From positions 407,501 to 471,500 of the forward strand of contig CAJNDS010001046.1 of the NCBI GenBank assembly GCA_905221605.1: a DNA stretch of 64,000 nucleotides. Direction: 5' to 3'. The translations under genes were made by a program, and so were the position numbers. The notes beneath the pieces were generated by a model. It saw only the letters and a list, made by a program, of their open reading frames with translations, did no database searches and had not been told where the DNA came from. This DNA is from Symbiodinium natans. Taxonomy: Eukaryota > Sar > Dinophyceae > Suessiales > Symbiodiniaceae. This document shows positions 22,373-34,730 of the stretch, one piece after another. Each line of letters begins with the position of its first letter. Position 1 is the first letter of the stretch.

Positions 22373-22774
22373 GATCAAAATCAAAACGCCATGGGAAAAG
22401 GCAAAAGTGCACACGTAGCTTTTGGCCCGCAAAAATCGTACAGTAGAAAACACATCTTTTGTATGTGAAGGTAAACAACCACGCGAAAACCAATTTCGAT
22501 ACGTCCAAACAACTCACGAAAAACCTTCACGCACGAAAACCTCTAACTTTCAGAACGCAGATGTTACGAAGCCTGAATGCTAAAAACCCAAACGAAAACG
22601 AATTTTTTAAGAACAACGCAGAAAACAGCAAGATCGCGTTCTGCAAAAAGGGGTCGATAACCCCCCCACCCCCCACCCCCCGGCGTGCTGAAGCTTACCG
22701 CGCCTGCCAGTGTTTTCGACATGCCAAGTCAGGAAAAGCGTTCGATATCGTGCGATCCGTTACGAACACGCCAC
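22373..22774. other. no gene recognised
   Basis: Unique sequence with A-rich runs on plus (CAAAAACG, ACGAAAACC). Nothing identified. Confidence 0.4.
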
Positions 22775-22784
22775 CTGTTGTTGC

Positions 22785-22860
<76 letters not shown>

Positions 22861-22907
22861 GCTGTTGTTGTTGTTGCTGTCGTTGCTGTTGTTGCTGCTG
22901 CTGTTGG
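22775..22907 (+). repeat. (GTT)n trinucleotide repeat
   Basis: About 40 GTT units with GCT and GTC interruptions at the right end. Minus-strand reading gives polyglutamine in one frame, without a supported gene. A (CA)n run follows at 23043-23063. Confidence 0.95.
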
Positions 22908-23399
22908 CGGTCGTGCCGTCGTTTTGAAGAGGTACACATGCCCACTGGGTCTGTGGCCACCGGAGGCGAAGAGGCTGCCAGCTGCTTCGATGGCACCACT
23001 GGAGGAACCAACGGTTGGGCCTTGGAACGTCGGCGCACAATTTGACACACACACACACACACACTACGCAGCCACTCATACCTCAATGAATACGCACCAT
23101 TCTGGCAGCAGTTGAGGTTCCTGCCTTCTCTATAATCGGGGCCTCCTTGGGAGCCGAAGGGACCTGGACAAGCGTGCAACAGCATTTTGAACCCGATGTC
23201 CCCCTAAAGACTGCTAGAATGACTGTCTTGGTGCACAAGGACACCCGAAAGCAGCTTGTGTTCCTTTCCTGCGTTTGAGCCTTCTCCGTTCTCCATTCTC
23301 TTCACTCTTCTTACTCTTCTCTGAAGTTGTCTGCGGCGCTGAGCCCAAGAAGAGCACCACTCGCCCCCAGCCCCCAACCCAACTGGCACTGCGCTGTAC

Positions 23400-23505
23400 C
23401 ACACCCCCCCCCGCCCCACCCCCCGCCACCCCCTACCACCCCCCGCCACCCCCCACCACCCCCCGCCACCCCCCGCCACCCCGCGCCACACCCCGCCACA
23501 CCCGC
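23400..23505 (+). repeat. 10-12-bp repeat (CCCCCCGCCAC)
   Basis: About eight imperfect units. Glycine- and proline-rich ORFs are artefacts. Confidence 0.85.
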
Positions 23506-23845
23506 CATATTTTCTTTGGGGTGATGCCACAGGCCCCTTGGTGCAAGGATCAAAAAACTCTTGCTACGCCTGAGGGGCCCTGAACTGGGCAGTCTCCTGG
23601 CTCGCATGAAGCCAGCTTCCTGAAGCCGTCAGTTTCCTAACGAATCGCATGAAGCAGCTTTCTGAATCGGACAATTTCCTGAATCCCGAGCATAGTTTCG
23701 AGAACCACGGACGGTCGGGATAACTTGCTGAATCCTTACTTCCTGAGTCGCGGCCAGTTTCTGAATTGCCTGTTGTCCGGAAACCTCGTGCAAAACAGCG
23801 AAGGCAGAATGCAAAAAGGGGTCCGCGCTAGTGTTTTCCAAAAAC

Positions 23846-23917
23846 TCGCCTCGGCTTCCTGCGGAGAAGCGTTTGGAGCAAGCAAACCCGGATCGGGCCT
23901 CCTTCGCCTGACCCTTG

Positions 23918-23996
<79 letters not shown>

Positions 23997-24067
23997 ACCC
24001 CGCCCCCCCACCCCCTCCTCCTTTCCTGGCGGCTTCCGAGGCGGTGCGCGCAAGCGTTTACAATTAG
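23846..24067 (+). repeat. dispersed element copy B with a run of 77 C
   Basis: Left end CGCCTCGGCTTCCTGCGGAG, right end GCGCAAGCGTTTACAATT, as in copy A. The C-rich middle is expanded to an unbroken run of 77 C (23919-23995). Confidence 0.55.
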
Positions 24068-25194
24068 AGGGTACTGCCTGTCCAGATAGTACAAGAATGG
24101 AGCGAGCGGGGCTGAAGCTGAGGGGACTGGGGGCGTTCAAAACAGGGTTCAACGGTTCAACCGTCCCCTCTCTCTCTCTCTCACTCTCTGGCTCTCTCTC
24201 GCTCTCTGGGTTTGAAGGTGTGTCAAATTTTGCATCTATGTGCCTCTGCAGGATAGCCAGCTTCCGCGAGCGGAACGTTTTTGCAGATATCTATGTGCTT
24301 CTGGTAGTTGCAGTACCTGAACTCCAACGCGCTTACCAAGTGCTCGCCAACTATGCAGAGTGCTCCGCGCACTCGCCAACCCAATCACACCTTCCATCAC
24401 TTCTTACTTTCGGATTGTTCTGGCCTCGCATCGGCACAATGCAGGTCACAATGCAGGTCACATGTGACGGCCCAAGCTGCCGCGATATCACCACTATGTC
24501 ACTATGTGCTTCTTTCTATGTGCCAGACAAACAATCCGCTTCTGCGAAAGCATTCTCCACAGAAGCACATTCTCACTCCTCTGTGTGTTGCTGCACCTTG
24601 GGTCACCAGGGAAACATCCCGAAGTCCAAGTAGCATGTGAGTCATGTGCGGGCAAGCCACACTGGAGATAGGTCATGGTTCTCATTCAGGGACTTCTTGC
24701 AGACCTCATCGCCAACAGAGAACACTTGAAAGCGGAGGAGATGCCCCGTGCTGAGCCGTGCTAAGCCTTGCCTCATTAAGCTGACATCTCCCGGTGTCTC
24801 TGAGCTGCTGAGCTGCGAGCTGGGCACGGCACGCAGCGGTCCGGGCCAGCGGCCTTTGCTCGCTGTGCCCACGTCTGGGTGTCTGGATGCTGGTTGAACC
24901 TCGCGATGTTGCTGCCATTACCGCGATTCATACTGCGATTCATACTGCGATTCATACTGCGATTACTGCCGTTACTGCGATCACTCGGATCTCAGGGGTC
25001 CGAGCCATGTGGCTATGCAATCTCCGCAGAAGATGTGGGAACAGGTTGTCAGCTTTGGGACGCACCTTGCTCTGAAAGCTCGTGTCATCTCTGTTGCGCA
25101 TCAGAAACTGCAGGCATCTGCAGGCTCAGGAGCTTGCCCTACCACGTAGATCTGGCAGATCTTGCAAATGAACCTCCGGTGTGACAATCTCGGG

Positions 25195-25263
25195 AAGTTC
25201 AGGAAGCTCTCAGGAAGCTCTCAGGAAGCTCTCAGGAAGCTCTCAGGAAGCTCTCAGGAAGTT
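25195..25263 (+). repeat. 11-bp minisatellite (AGGAAGCTCTC), 6 copies
   Basis: Perfect 11-mers except at the ends. Confidence 0.9.
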
Positions 25264-25723
25264 CAAGGCTCATCAAGGCATATCAAGGCCCAAGCTCCTC
25301 GGCTTCCTGCACAAGCTGCTCCTCAGCTTTTCCCACGCACAGAAGCTTGAGCGCAGGAGCGCAGCTTGTGACACTGCAACTCGAGCTCAACTCGAGCTCA
25401 ACTCGAGCTCAACTTGAGCTCCAGCCTCCATGACCTTGACCTGCGCGCTTCTCTGAGAAAAGTGCGCCCCCCCGCGACAGTCCCCACATGTCACCACACA
25501 TCTAGAACAGGACACAATGACACAAGGACGGACACAAGAAATCAGAAAATCTGCCTCATCCAGCTCGAGCTGTTTCACCTCTACCGGCCCTGTCACGGCT
25601 CGCAAGTCTTGCTGTTTGGGCGTGCCAAATACGTGCCTAAAAAACCTCTCCCTGCATCCCGTGTAGCGCCGGCAGGGCCATGATGGCCATGGCCGTTGCC
25701 TTCGATGACGGTCTTGCCGACCT

Positions 25724-25785
25724 GAGACTTAGAGAGACTTAGAGAGACTTAGAGAGACTTAGAGAGACTTAGAGAGACTTAGGGA
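25724..25785 (+). repeat. 10-bp minisatellite (AGAGAGACTT), about 6 copies
   Basis: Perfect tandem 10-mers. Confidence 0.9.
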
Positions 25786-26297
25786 CTCTCAGAGTCATGG
25801 TGAGTCATGGAGACCGAGGCGGCTCGGGGAGCACGCTCTACATACTACCTCGGATCTCGGGCTTGGGCAATGCTGGACTTGCTCACGATGCCTGGGGCAA
25901 GTCCAGAAAGGATCGAAACAAGGATCGTTGGCACGGGTGACTCAGTGGAAACTCGGCGAAGACTCGAAGACTTCCCCCGCCTGCGCCTTGAACCTGCGCA
26001 AAATATCAATGAGTCCGGGCTCCCTAGAGAAAGCACCACTGTTCCATGCTCCACAGGCCAAGGTGCCCTCGACAATCTCAGACATTCTTGCGGTTCTTGC
26101 GGTATGGTGCTCACACAGAATGCCGGCCCGACAATTTTCAGCCAGACCCTCCCCCGCAGCCTCGGTGAACCAGGGAACTTTTCTGTCGTGTGCTACGGAG
26201 TACTTTTTCAGTCTTTCACACAAAAAAAGTGCAGGTGCCGGAGGTACAAACTTAAAACTTGGGCAGAAACATGCGGAAATCTGCATGCAAACACTTT

Positions 26298-26345
26298 CGC
26301 TCGGTCCGGGACAAGCAGACCAGGATCTCCCCTTCCCATCCCTTC
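26298..26345 (+). repeat. dispersed element, 5' fragment
   Basis: CGCTCGGTCCGGGACAAGCA followed by GACCAGGATCTCCCCTTCCC aligns with 50.18 kb and 45.54 kb. Confidence 0.4.
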
Positions 26346-27315
26346 CCCCCACCCCAAAGCATGAGAAAGGACTTCCAATCCGACACAAGCAGCATGAAAA
26401 CAGGCCGCCAAGTGTAGCACACTGCACTCTGGAAACCCTCCATGAGTCGTGCCCAATGATCAGGGCTTGAAACACGGCAGCACTTGAATGCCACAGGGCG
26501 CATCACTCCCCCAAGTTCCCACCAGGAGCCTCGGTTTGGTGTGGATCTGCCGGTTAGTTTGCCGCGGGGTCCATTGGAGGGTACACGATTGCTCAAGCGT
26601 TGCGTATAGCCGTATAGCATCCTTACGCGTGGCACTGGCAGCAGTACATTCGGGCGCGTGACCAACTGGTGTTCCCTACTGCTGGAGGCTTGAAGGGGCA
26701 AAATGCTTTGAAGGCTTATATGATACATGCAAAGCCATGGTTGTTTGGATGGCCCCACGTGATAATGGTCGGCCGTCGGGCAAGCCCCCGACACCCGCAC
26801 GAGTCTCCAGCGTCCTGAGGCCAGGCAAGTGCACGAAGAAACGCAGCTGGCGAGAATGGTCTGTCAGGTCAAAAACTGGGCGGTAGGCGACTACATCTGT
26901 GATGTGAAGACAATGTGGAATGTGGGGCAGCTCAACATCCCGCGCGTTCTGACACTGGAGCGTGAATCCCAGTTGTTGGCCGGGCGCTGGCACTCCTGGA
27001 ACAACAGGGGTGATCTCCAGCACCAGCCTCACATGCTGAATTTTCAGGCAGAACAGGGAGCAACTCGGCCTTTTCAACCTCTGGACTGAGGCCGGCGGCT
27101 GAGGGGTGCAAGCACACTGCGCAAGGGAGTGTGGCGCTTGGAGCTGTCACCCCCACAAGGGCAGGTGGCGACCGGCAAACGCAGTCGAAGTTGGAGGAGG
27201 ACCCGGAAGAAATGGGGTTCAAGGTGAGGCCGAGCGCTTCACAAGGGCGGGCGTGGAGCCAGCTCCCCGCACCAGGGTGCTGAAGTAGTTAAGGTGGGCA
27301 CGTGCGAACTCTGTC

Positions 27316-27912
27316 TCAGCAGAGGCCCACAAGGGATGACAACTGCGCTGTCAAGGGAGGCAGAGAGCTGACTTTGGCCTGGAAGCGATGGCTGCGAAAA
27401 CAGTCCGAGTCAGACACGGCCAAATCATACTGGGCAGCCGCTGCAGTCACGGCAGGCCAAGCCAAGCTGTAGTACGGACCAAGCTCCTGACACTTGCTGG
27501 CCGCGGACGAGATGGTGGCGAGCAGCACTGCAGCCCCACCCAACGACGTTCCAAGAGTGGCCTGTTCCCAAGCCGCCGCTTCATTTAGAGCAGGGGTATG
27601 ACTCGCATGCTGTGAGGCACAATGTCGGAGGAGCATAAGAGCGACTTGAGGCATTTATTTAGCAGCCCTTCTCCACCACTTGCGCAGTGTGTTGTGCTGG
27701 CAGAAGGAGTCGGGGCCGATGGCAGCTCCTAACAGCTCAAAGGAGTGGGTGACCATCACGGGTATGCCGGAAGGGAACAGCAACATGTCAACATGTGAAG
27801 CCGCAGCTGGGTTGAGGACGAGGGGACTTTTGCTGGGCTCGAGACGCAACCCCGCGCGTCGAGCCGCAACGATAAGATCCCGGAGCCCGTGCACCAGCTT
27901 CCGAAGGAACAA
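27316..27912 (-). pseudogene. LINE-type reverse transcriptase fragment
   Basis: Two minus-strand frames read on from each other: 27912-27655 (VHGLRDLIVAARRAGLRLEP, then SKSPLVLNP and HSFELLGAAIG) and 27654-27316 (PQVALMLLRHCASQ, then WEQATLGTSLGGAAVL). The pattern, a surface helix, then K-S-x-x-V-L, then LLG-x-x-IG, then PQVAL-x-LLR and a later G-G-hydrophobic segment, is that of the post-palm region of non-LTR retrotransposon polymerases common in dinoflagellates. The catalytic YADD box is missing upstream, and the frame changes at 27654, so this is a 5'-truncated, decayed copy. It lies downstream of the CNOT3-like gene on the same strand. Confidence 0.45.
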
Positions 27913-28837
27913 CGCGCTCCTACTTCTGAGGGCGCAGGAGCCGAACTAACCCACTCCGGCGCACCAAGCAAACGGTTCGACAGACACTCAGCTGGAGCAA
28001 GGCACGCTGGGCGAGGCCACTGGCCCTAGCCTGCCAGCTGAACCCCTGCGTTCGCCATGTCGGCTGCTTTGCAAGCCTCGAGTAGGTGGCTAGCACGAAA
28101 ACGAACCGAACACCCTCTAAACCTCCTGAAACCTTCCTGCACTCATGGGATGCTTTGCACTTCCGCGGGGGCCCCGGCCCAAGCCCAAGCCCCTCCTTTT
28201 TGCCCCTGCAAGAGATGTTTGTCTGTGTCTATGCAAAGAGGCCAGCCCCCACTCACGCATCCGAGGAGGCGCGACCCGGACCCTCCAAAACTCGGACCGT
28301 CATTGCATGGCTTGCACACGCCATATGCCAAATTCAAGGAGAGCAGAGTTTGCATGTGCGTGCGCGCGACCCTTTGGGTGCCCCGTGATCTATAGCCTCT
28401 CTTGTTTCTATAAGCGCTAAGGCGGGGGAGGGGGGGAGGGCGCAGATTTTTTGGAAGCGACAAGGGGGCAGCTAGTCACGTCACGAACATTTGCCTGCGA
28501 CTTATCTTCGCTATGATGCGTCGCCTCAGGGCTTAGGACTACACTCGCTTGATGAGCTTGTGTGTGGGCTTGGCAGCGCTTGGCGGCGCTTGGCGCTTGG
28601 CGCTTGTCAGTCAGATCTGAAAGGGAGACCATTGTGCGGCACAACAACTGCGTTACAAAATGCACCCACTTACTCTTTTGAAACCTGCACAGCAAATCAA
28701 TCTTGCATGGAGCTGCCCATCTGGCACACAACCCTTCACGTCATGGCCATTCCGATCCTTCTTTTCGGCTTTGGCTTTGGCTTTCTTGTCCTTGAACGTA
28801 CGAGGGTACGACAGCATCGTCCTGTAGATGAAAGTAT
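27913..28837. other. no gene recognised
   Basis: GC-rich unique sequence with a short G-rich run near 28426. No exon could be assigned. Confidence 0.35.
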
Positions 28838-31206
28838 TTAGGCCTCTTTCTTTTTCTTGTCTTTCTCCTTTTGTTTCTTGTGCGACTCCTGGCTCAGAAG
28901 CTGAACCTTGCAGCCTGGCATGTGCAGCTTGCCAAGGAACCCTGTCCTCTTTGCTTCCTGCAGGAGAGTCATCCTTGGACTCGTGGCTTTCAGTCCTAAT
29001 ACAGAGCAAATCCCCGGTCTCCCTTGCTAACCCAATCTCATCAATGCAGTACTTGTGGGTGCAAGGGCGTCCTCGCAGGAGCGACCTTCTCTTCAAACTC
29101 CGTCAAGTCCTGCCACTCGGGTCCCCAGCCGCTCGATTCCAAACTTCGATGTCAAATGATATCAGCAAACAAATGCAAACAACGAAGGTGCGGACAAAGC
29201 AATCGTACAGCGTCTCATCGTGAACTCCATCCGAGTCCTACACCAGATGCAGTGCTCATAGTTCTGCCATGCCAAGGACATGTCCATGCATGACATGCAT
29301 GTGCCGCATGTCTTGATATCTTGCGCCGATGAGTCCTCTCCAGCATCAACGTAAAAGTCGATGCTATCTCGCACAACCTGCGCAAATATGGGCAATGCCC
29401 AGCAACAGACCAATAGACCAATAGACGAGACTTATCTAGCACTTCAGAGTTGCAGCCGGGCAACTGCCAAGTCGCTAATCTCAACTGCATCATTGTTGAC
29501 GGCTCTCAAAAGCTGCTCCAGCTTCTTGATGTGCCATCGAGTCCTATGGCATCTTGACTATCCAAACCGACTCGGAGCATCTCGGAGCATCAGTGTATAT
29601 TTTTAAGTGTGGCAGAATGAGGGAATGAGGCTACACAGTGGCCACACAGCGGTCACACAGTGGCCACACATGGCCACACCTGTCTTGGGCTGTCTGGAGC
29701 TTGGGCAGTCTCGACTTGTCGTCACTGCTCAAGGACCTGAAGCTCCGTATCACAAAATGCGCTCCGACACGTACTGCCAAGCTACTGCCAAGCTTGGGAG
29801 GCCTCTTTCCCTGCAGCAACTCCAAATCAGCCTGAACACAAGCATAGGCAAGCATAAGCTTGTGGCCGTGGATACGGCAAGCGCTTCAGATCCAAAATGT
29901 TCCACCCATGCCAGCGAGTTCACCTCGAACTGGTCCAGCTGGTCCTTGAGGGCCTGGATGGTCTGCGCCAACCTTGGCTTAGCGGCTCAGGGTCTGCTGT
30001 ACTGTGGTGTACAATTCTGAATATGTCTCGTTGGCACACCTGCATGCTCGCCTTTCTGGGAGGGTGTGTCTTTCTGGGCACGAGGCCATTCCTGCGATTT
30101 CACCTTCTCGGCTTCTTCTAGGTCGAGCTCGTCTGTCTTGGCCTTAGAATTTGAATTGCAACAGAATGCGCCATGCACCTACTCGGGGTGTATGATCTCG
30201 TGGACTAGGCCCGAGACCAGCCCAGTGTAGGAGAAGGCCTTTGTCTTGAACTCTCTTTCAAAGTCCTGCAAGCAAAAGGGCTCGAAAGGTGTGACATGAA
30301 ATATCGGCTCCATTTCAAAAATTCAAAGCTGTCCTTGAATCTCGCCATATCGCTTTCTATTCGCTTTCTGCCCTGGTGTCAACCACAGATAACCACAGTG
30401 GCAAGTGTGGCAAGTGTGGCAATGGTGGCAAGGCTGACAAGTTTGGCAAGTGGACACTGAGTTGGGTCTGCCACCAATTGCCTCTTCCAGCTTGTCTTTC
30501 AAAGGCGCTGGGACTTGAGGCGATCCCTGCAAACAATGGGAGGGGGGGGGCGGAGGGGGGGGAGGGGACTTGCAGTGCATGGGCTTCAAAAAATGCGGCT
30601 CGGCTCGCGCAGGCTCTTACGGGCTCTTGGGAGCCGGCAAGCCAGTCTCTCATCTGGGATCTGAGTCTTTGCTGCTTGTTGATGCACCTGCAGTATGCGC
30701 TTTGCACTGCTCGGCGCTGCACACTGCACAGCACGGCACAGCACGGCACAGCACAGCACTGCACTGCACAAGCGACGCCAGCAAAGAGCAAAACTAGCTT
30801 CCCTTGGGACTTGACATGCTCGACATGCTCAGCTCGCGGCTTCTTCAACTCCTCACCCAACCTTTCTTTCTGGGGCCCTTGTGCAGTTGCAATTTGCTCC
30901 CAAAACCTCAGACGAAAAAAACACGGCGTCAGCACACGCGATGGTTTCCGCGATGGTCTTCAGCCAAGGCACTCCGCAAACTCTTCAACACCCTCGTGGG
31001 CCTTCTTCAGGACCTGACAGCACCAAACCTTGCAACGCACGAATGCTTTCCGGATGCAGGTGTTGCATCTCAGGGCACTGCCACCTCTATGTCCTGGCAA
31101 GCTTGCGGACGCTGCTTTCAACAGACAGAGTTACATCAAATAAGCTTTCGCACCGGCAAGCCCGTACAACTACCTTCGCAAGTTTCCGCGCAGCAGGTGC
31201 CGCCAT
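28838..31206 (-). CDS. CNOT3: CNOT3/NOT3-like N-terminal domain protein, about 16 exons
   Basis: CCR4-NOT complex subunit, which links the deadenylase scaffold to mRNA decay in cytoplasm and nucleus. Exons (minus): 31206-31174 (ATG, MAAPAARKLAK), a 9-12-base exon at 31093, 31013-30973 (LKKAHEGVEEF), 30906-30841, 30687-30621 (QQRLRSQMRDWL), about 30526-30476, 30372-30334 (RKRIESDMARFK), 30265-30218 (EFKTKAFS), 30142-30087, 29972-29924 (LAQTIQALKDQLDQFE), 29831-29803, 29736-29680, 29543-29465 (RWHIKKLEQLLR), about 29377-29312 (DSIDFYVDAGED), 29109-29086 and 28957-28838 (Lys-rich end, TAA). Order and spacing match the Not3 N-terminal coiled-coil domain of CNOT3/yeast Not3. Phases agree at nearly all junctions; the boundaries at 30476, 31085 and 29312 are uncertain. 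Donors are a mix of GT, GC and GA. The protein, about 278 aa, lacks the C-terminal NOT box domain of usual members (over 700 aa). Confidence 0.75.
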
Positions 31207-33350
31207 TACAACGTGGAGGCAACCACTGAAGAGCTATGAACACCTGCGACGACAGGTTTTGTCACCGTTGCAATATCACGCGCCGCAATCTGAGGCAGCG
31301 ACAGGGAAGCAAGCTTGGGCCTGTCACTTGCTGAACAAACACAACTTTCATACTTTCATCTCGGCCGACCAATTTTTGTAAGTTCCTCACGAGGTGCAGG
31401 CTGGATCAGCAGCCCGTATGCGTCAATGTCGATTCACACTGGAGCCAATCGGAGAGCCAATGCATTATCGCGAGGAAGCGTGGGCCAGTGTTTGGGGGAG
31501 CGCGTTATATCTTTATGACTCTCTACGTTTCTCTGTGTTTCTCTGTGTCCCCCCATGTTCTTCTGTGTCTCTCTGTGTCGTTTTTGGGCAAACGGCACCT
31601 CATGAAGTAGCCTGGCAAGCACATATGCACCGCCACGTGCTGCACCTGATGTTTTCAGATCACAAGCGATGTACGGACCATTGAAAATTGTCAATGCACG
31701 CGAATATGAACGAACAAGAACGATTAATGGCTGCCTCCCAGCGTTTTTCTTGATGCATTTCGCGAACTCGTCTAGTGTGGGCTGTGTCTGTGATGACGGC
31801 CCCAAACGGAGCAACTCGTAGACTGTCGACAGTACTTTAAGCCTTTAAGCATTCGAACTAACCGAGATCACCAAAGCCAAGTGAGGTTTTGAACAGCAAA
31901 CGTGGGCGGCAAATATGCGCACCACAACGGGGTTTTAAGCTACAACCCCGGCATTAAGACCAGCACAACCTGCGGGCAGTATCTGTGGGACCCTAAAATG
32001 CAACGTAACGTATATGTGATGGCAAGAACACTTGGTGTCGCCATGTCAGCTGCAAGCACGAGGCAGAGCGTCAGTAACCCATCTGCTCATATTCCATGCT
32101 CTATCGGCAGGAGTGGGCGGTGTGTGCAAAGGGCAGGGACGTGATTAGCACGAGCTGATGACTCGCGCTTGCTAGGGCTTCCTCGTTGAAGATCAATAAT
32201 TGCAATGATCTATCCCCATCACGATGCATTTCAAAAAGAATACCTGGCCATTTCAGGCAAGATTGTAAACTCGTTGAGCGCATCAGCGTAGCGCGCGTGC
32301 AGCCCAGGACATCTAAGGGCATCACAGACCTGTTATTGCCGCAAACTTCCTTGCGTTAGGCACGCAAAGTCCCTCTACGAACTTGCCCATGTAACCGTGG
32401 TTACACATGTAGCTATTTGGCAGGCGTGGTGGCTTTCCGGGGCGTACTTGGTCTGCTCTTTGCATTAATCATAACGAGCCTGTCAAGGTACATTCGGATA
32501 CAAACAATTGTCCAGGCACAATGACTTGCACAGTTGCAGTGCGCGATTTCACGGGCGGTGAAATTTGGCTACAATGTGAGGGTGGTGAGTTGGAACGCTG
32601 TTGACAGGCTGGTACTTCGGTGTATGGCAACCTTCATTGTACCATACACAAACCCAGGGTTTTTGACGCCTCCTTCTTGCATCAAGTTGAGCCTTGGGTG
32701 ACCGGTCGTTGTTTGCTCACCGCGAGATGTTTGCATCAGCTGCCTGTTGCAGCCCTCTTGCTTTCCTGAATTTTCCCATTTCCAGAGGTCGCAGATATGG
32801 AGAGGCCGCTGTGGAAGATGTGTCACCTCCGGCGAATTTGCAATGGTCCTCCATAAATGTTGCCCTGCTTTGTGGCCAGGAAGTACTTTCGCACGTTTTG
32901 TGATCAGCTGCAGCTCCCTCATACATTGCTTCCTGCTTCCGGCCGCCAGAATGCCGCCTGGCCACGTGGCGAGCATCGTGATTGCCTGATGTGGGGTTGT
33001 CTCGGAGGGCTCTTTGGTCTTGCATTGTTGGAATGGCTACACTTCGCTTCAGTTGAGGACTGCATTTTTGCATTGCAGTTACTCCCATCCTTCCGAGGGC
33101 AAGTCGATTTGAAAATTTGCGGGTTGCGGCATGTGGAAGTTGCCCTTTTTTTCAGCATTTTATTTCAACGGGTTTTCTACAGCTTCCGCAAGGAGATAGT
33201 CGGCAGCACTTCATTTGCACAGCTCCCCCATGCTTCAGATGGGGTCTCTTAAGCCGGGAGCCGGTCCCAGGCTGTCGGAGAGGACTCCGTGTGAAGATCA
33301 CAAGTGAAGATCACAAGTCACTTCAAGTCATTTCATTCTGTGGGGGGGAA
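31207..33350. other. no gene resolved
   Basis: Plus-strand text at 31902-32100 (VGGKYAHHNGVLSYNPGIKT) and frames at 32570-33250 look partly coding on either strand but give no recognisable domain. This region may be the decayed 5' part of the retroelement whose polymerase follows at 33.4 kb. Confidence 0.25.
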
Positions 33351-33352
33351 AC

Positions 33353-33960
33353 ATGGATCCCATGCCATCTCTTCACAGCCATATCAAAGCTGCGCATAAG
33401 ACTGTTCGTGTTCGGCCTCGTGATAGCGTGATAGAGGTTTATTGGGAGTACGCATCAGCACAGATGTTTCTTCTACAGTGTTTGTCCATTTGGCGCTACA
33501 TTCGGTGCTCATTGGTTCGCAAGAACGGAAGGTCTTCTTCTTCGGGCGCTACACGTTTGATCTTCATGCAGCATATCCTTGCGCTATATGCGGATGACCT
33601 TCTGGGATTTCAGTTTGCACAAATTGCGCAGTTTTCTTTCCGCCTTACATTGGTCTGTTGTGCGACGTTCAATGTTCCACTGTCCTGGAAGAGCTGCAGT
33701 TGGGTTTTTGCATTCGCTGGATTGGCTGGGATTTGCATGTCCGGGCTGGGGCTGTCAAGATACCGCCCGAAAAACTACAAAAAACTGGCTTTATGCATTC
33801 GCGAGGCTTTGCGTGGTCCCAGGCATGCTGGAGTGGCTATTTGAGATGCTTCTATTGGCACCTGAAGGCCAAGGTCCTCATTCGTCACCATAGTGTGGTA
33901 AGCCTTAGTGAGAATTCATCTCCCTTCGCAACAATCGAGGAGTTGGTATCTGTCGCCAGA
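33353..33960 (+). pseudogene. reverse transcriptase fragment (YADD box)
   Basis: Plus-strand frame 33353-33844 carries YWEYASAQMFLLQ, then ILALYADDLLGFQFAQIAQF, where YADD is the catalytic motif C of reverse transcriptase, then NVPLSWK. The frame shifts and 33658-34092 continues LGFCIRWIGWDLHVRAGAVK and IPPEKLQK, the post-palm segment usual in retroelements that I recall from dinoflagellate genomes. Motif A is not found upstream. At least one frame break makes it inactive. It is on the plus strand, opposite to the genes around it. Downstream gag-like text at 34.1-34.7 kb is probably another element. Confidence 0.55.
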
Positions 33961-34076
33961 CAAAGGTCTGGGAAAGGTTCTTTCCAAATCCAGCCATCCT
34001 ATGAGCATAGACCTCAGAATGCCAGGTGCGGTAAGTTCAGTAACATGTCATCTGAACACGATGCCTGTATTAGTAG

Positions 34077-34730
34077 ATGGTTACTACGCTGACGTCCGAT
34101 GGCAGAGACATCCATGAGCCGGGAAACACAGATCCTGACACAACAGCCGCACTGAATGCATATGCGTCTGTGCAGGAGCAAACCGGCCAAGATGAGCTGT
34201 GTGAAGAGCACGCTGAAGCAGAGCATATAGCAGACGCCGCCCAAACAGCCCGCTTTACCACCTCCCAACAGGGTAAGGGTACGGACAAGCGCCAGGGCAA
34301 GGGCGCGGGCAAGGGCAAAGGCAAGGGGAAACCCTTTGGCAAGGGCAAAATGGTGCTGAGCCTGATAACCTATCGGTGGATGAGCTGACGCATACTGAGT
34401 ATCCAGCGTACCAGAGGCCCATACTACCCCTATACGCTCCCGAATACGCTGAGGAATCAGACCAGCATGTCCGATATACCTCCCAGAGGGGCGAGTTCTC
34501 CATACTTATCCTGGCGAATATCTATGGCATCTATGGGGCCGTGAGCAAAAGTCACCGAGCAAAGGACTCGTGGAATTCTGTGATTGGGTTACAGAGGACT
34601 ATACCGTCGAAGGCAACTTTCGTGACAAGGATGCCCCAATCCAGGTTACTGGGAGGGACCACTTGGTAAAGGTCCGCCCCCTCTACCTCCTGCCAAAAAT
34701 GACATGCGACCATTGATGTCGTTGACGACA
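34077..34730 (+). pseudogene. gag-like retroelement fragment (Lys/Gly-rich)
   Basis: The frame 34077-34388 encodes an acidic-Ala helix (EEHAEAEHIADAAQTARFTT) followed by a basic tract GKGTDKRQGKGAGKGKGKGK, resembling the nucleic-acid-binding part of gag proteins in dinoflagellate copia-like elements. A second frame (about 34550-34715) reads LVEFCDWVTEDYTVEG, then RDHLVKVRPLYLLPKM, which is well-formed protein text. The changes of frame suggest decay. No protease, integrase or LTR was recognised. Confidence 0.35.

Larger units (their letters stand above)
24068..27315. other. no gene resolved; candidate minus-strand exons
   Basis: Minus-strand text looks coding in places: 24720-24660 (VGDEVCKKSLNENHDLSPVW), 26030-25970 (EPGLIDILRRFKAQ before a GC donor), and 27040-26750 (FTLQCQNARDVELPHIPHCL). 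None could be assembled or recognised. 12-bp (24927-24964), 11-bp (25195-25263) and 10-bp (25724-25785) minisatellites lie within. Confidence 0.25.

Noticed and set aside
22685-23185. Polyglutamine, polyleucine and polycysteine ORFs
   Set aside because: All arise from the (GTT)n repeat; no splice-consistent frame or conserved flank.
23736-24152. Polyglycine/polyproline proteins
   Set aside because: Produced by the run of 77 C.
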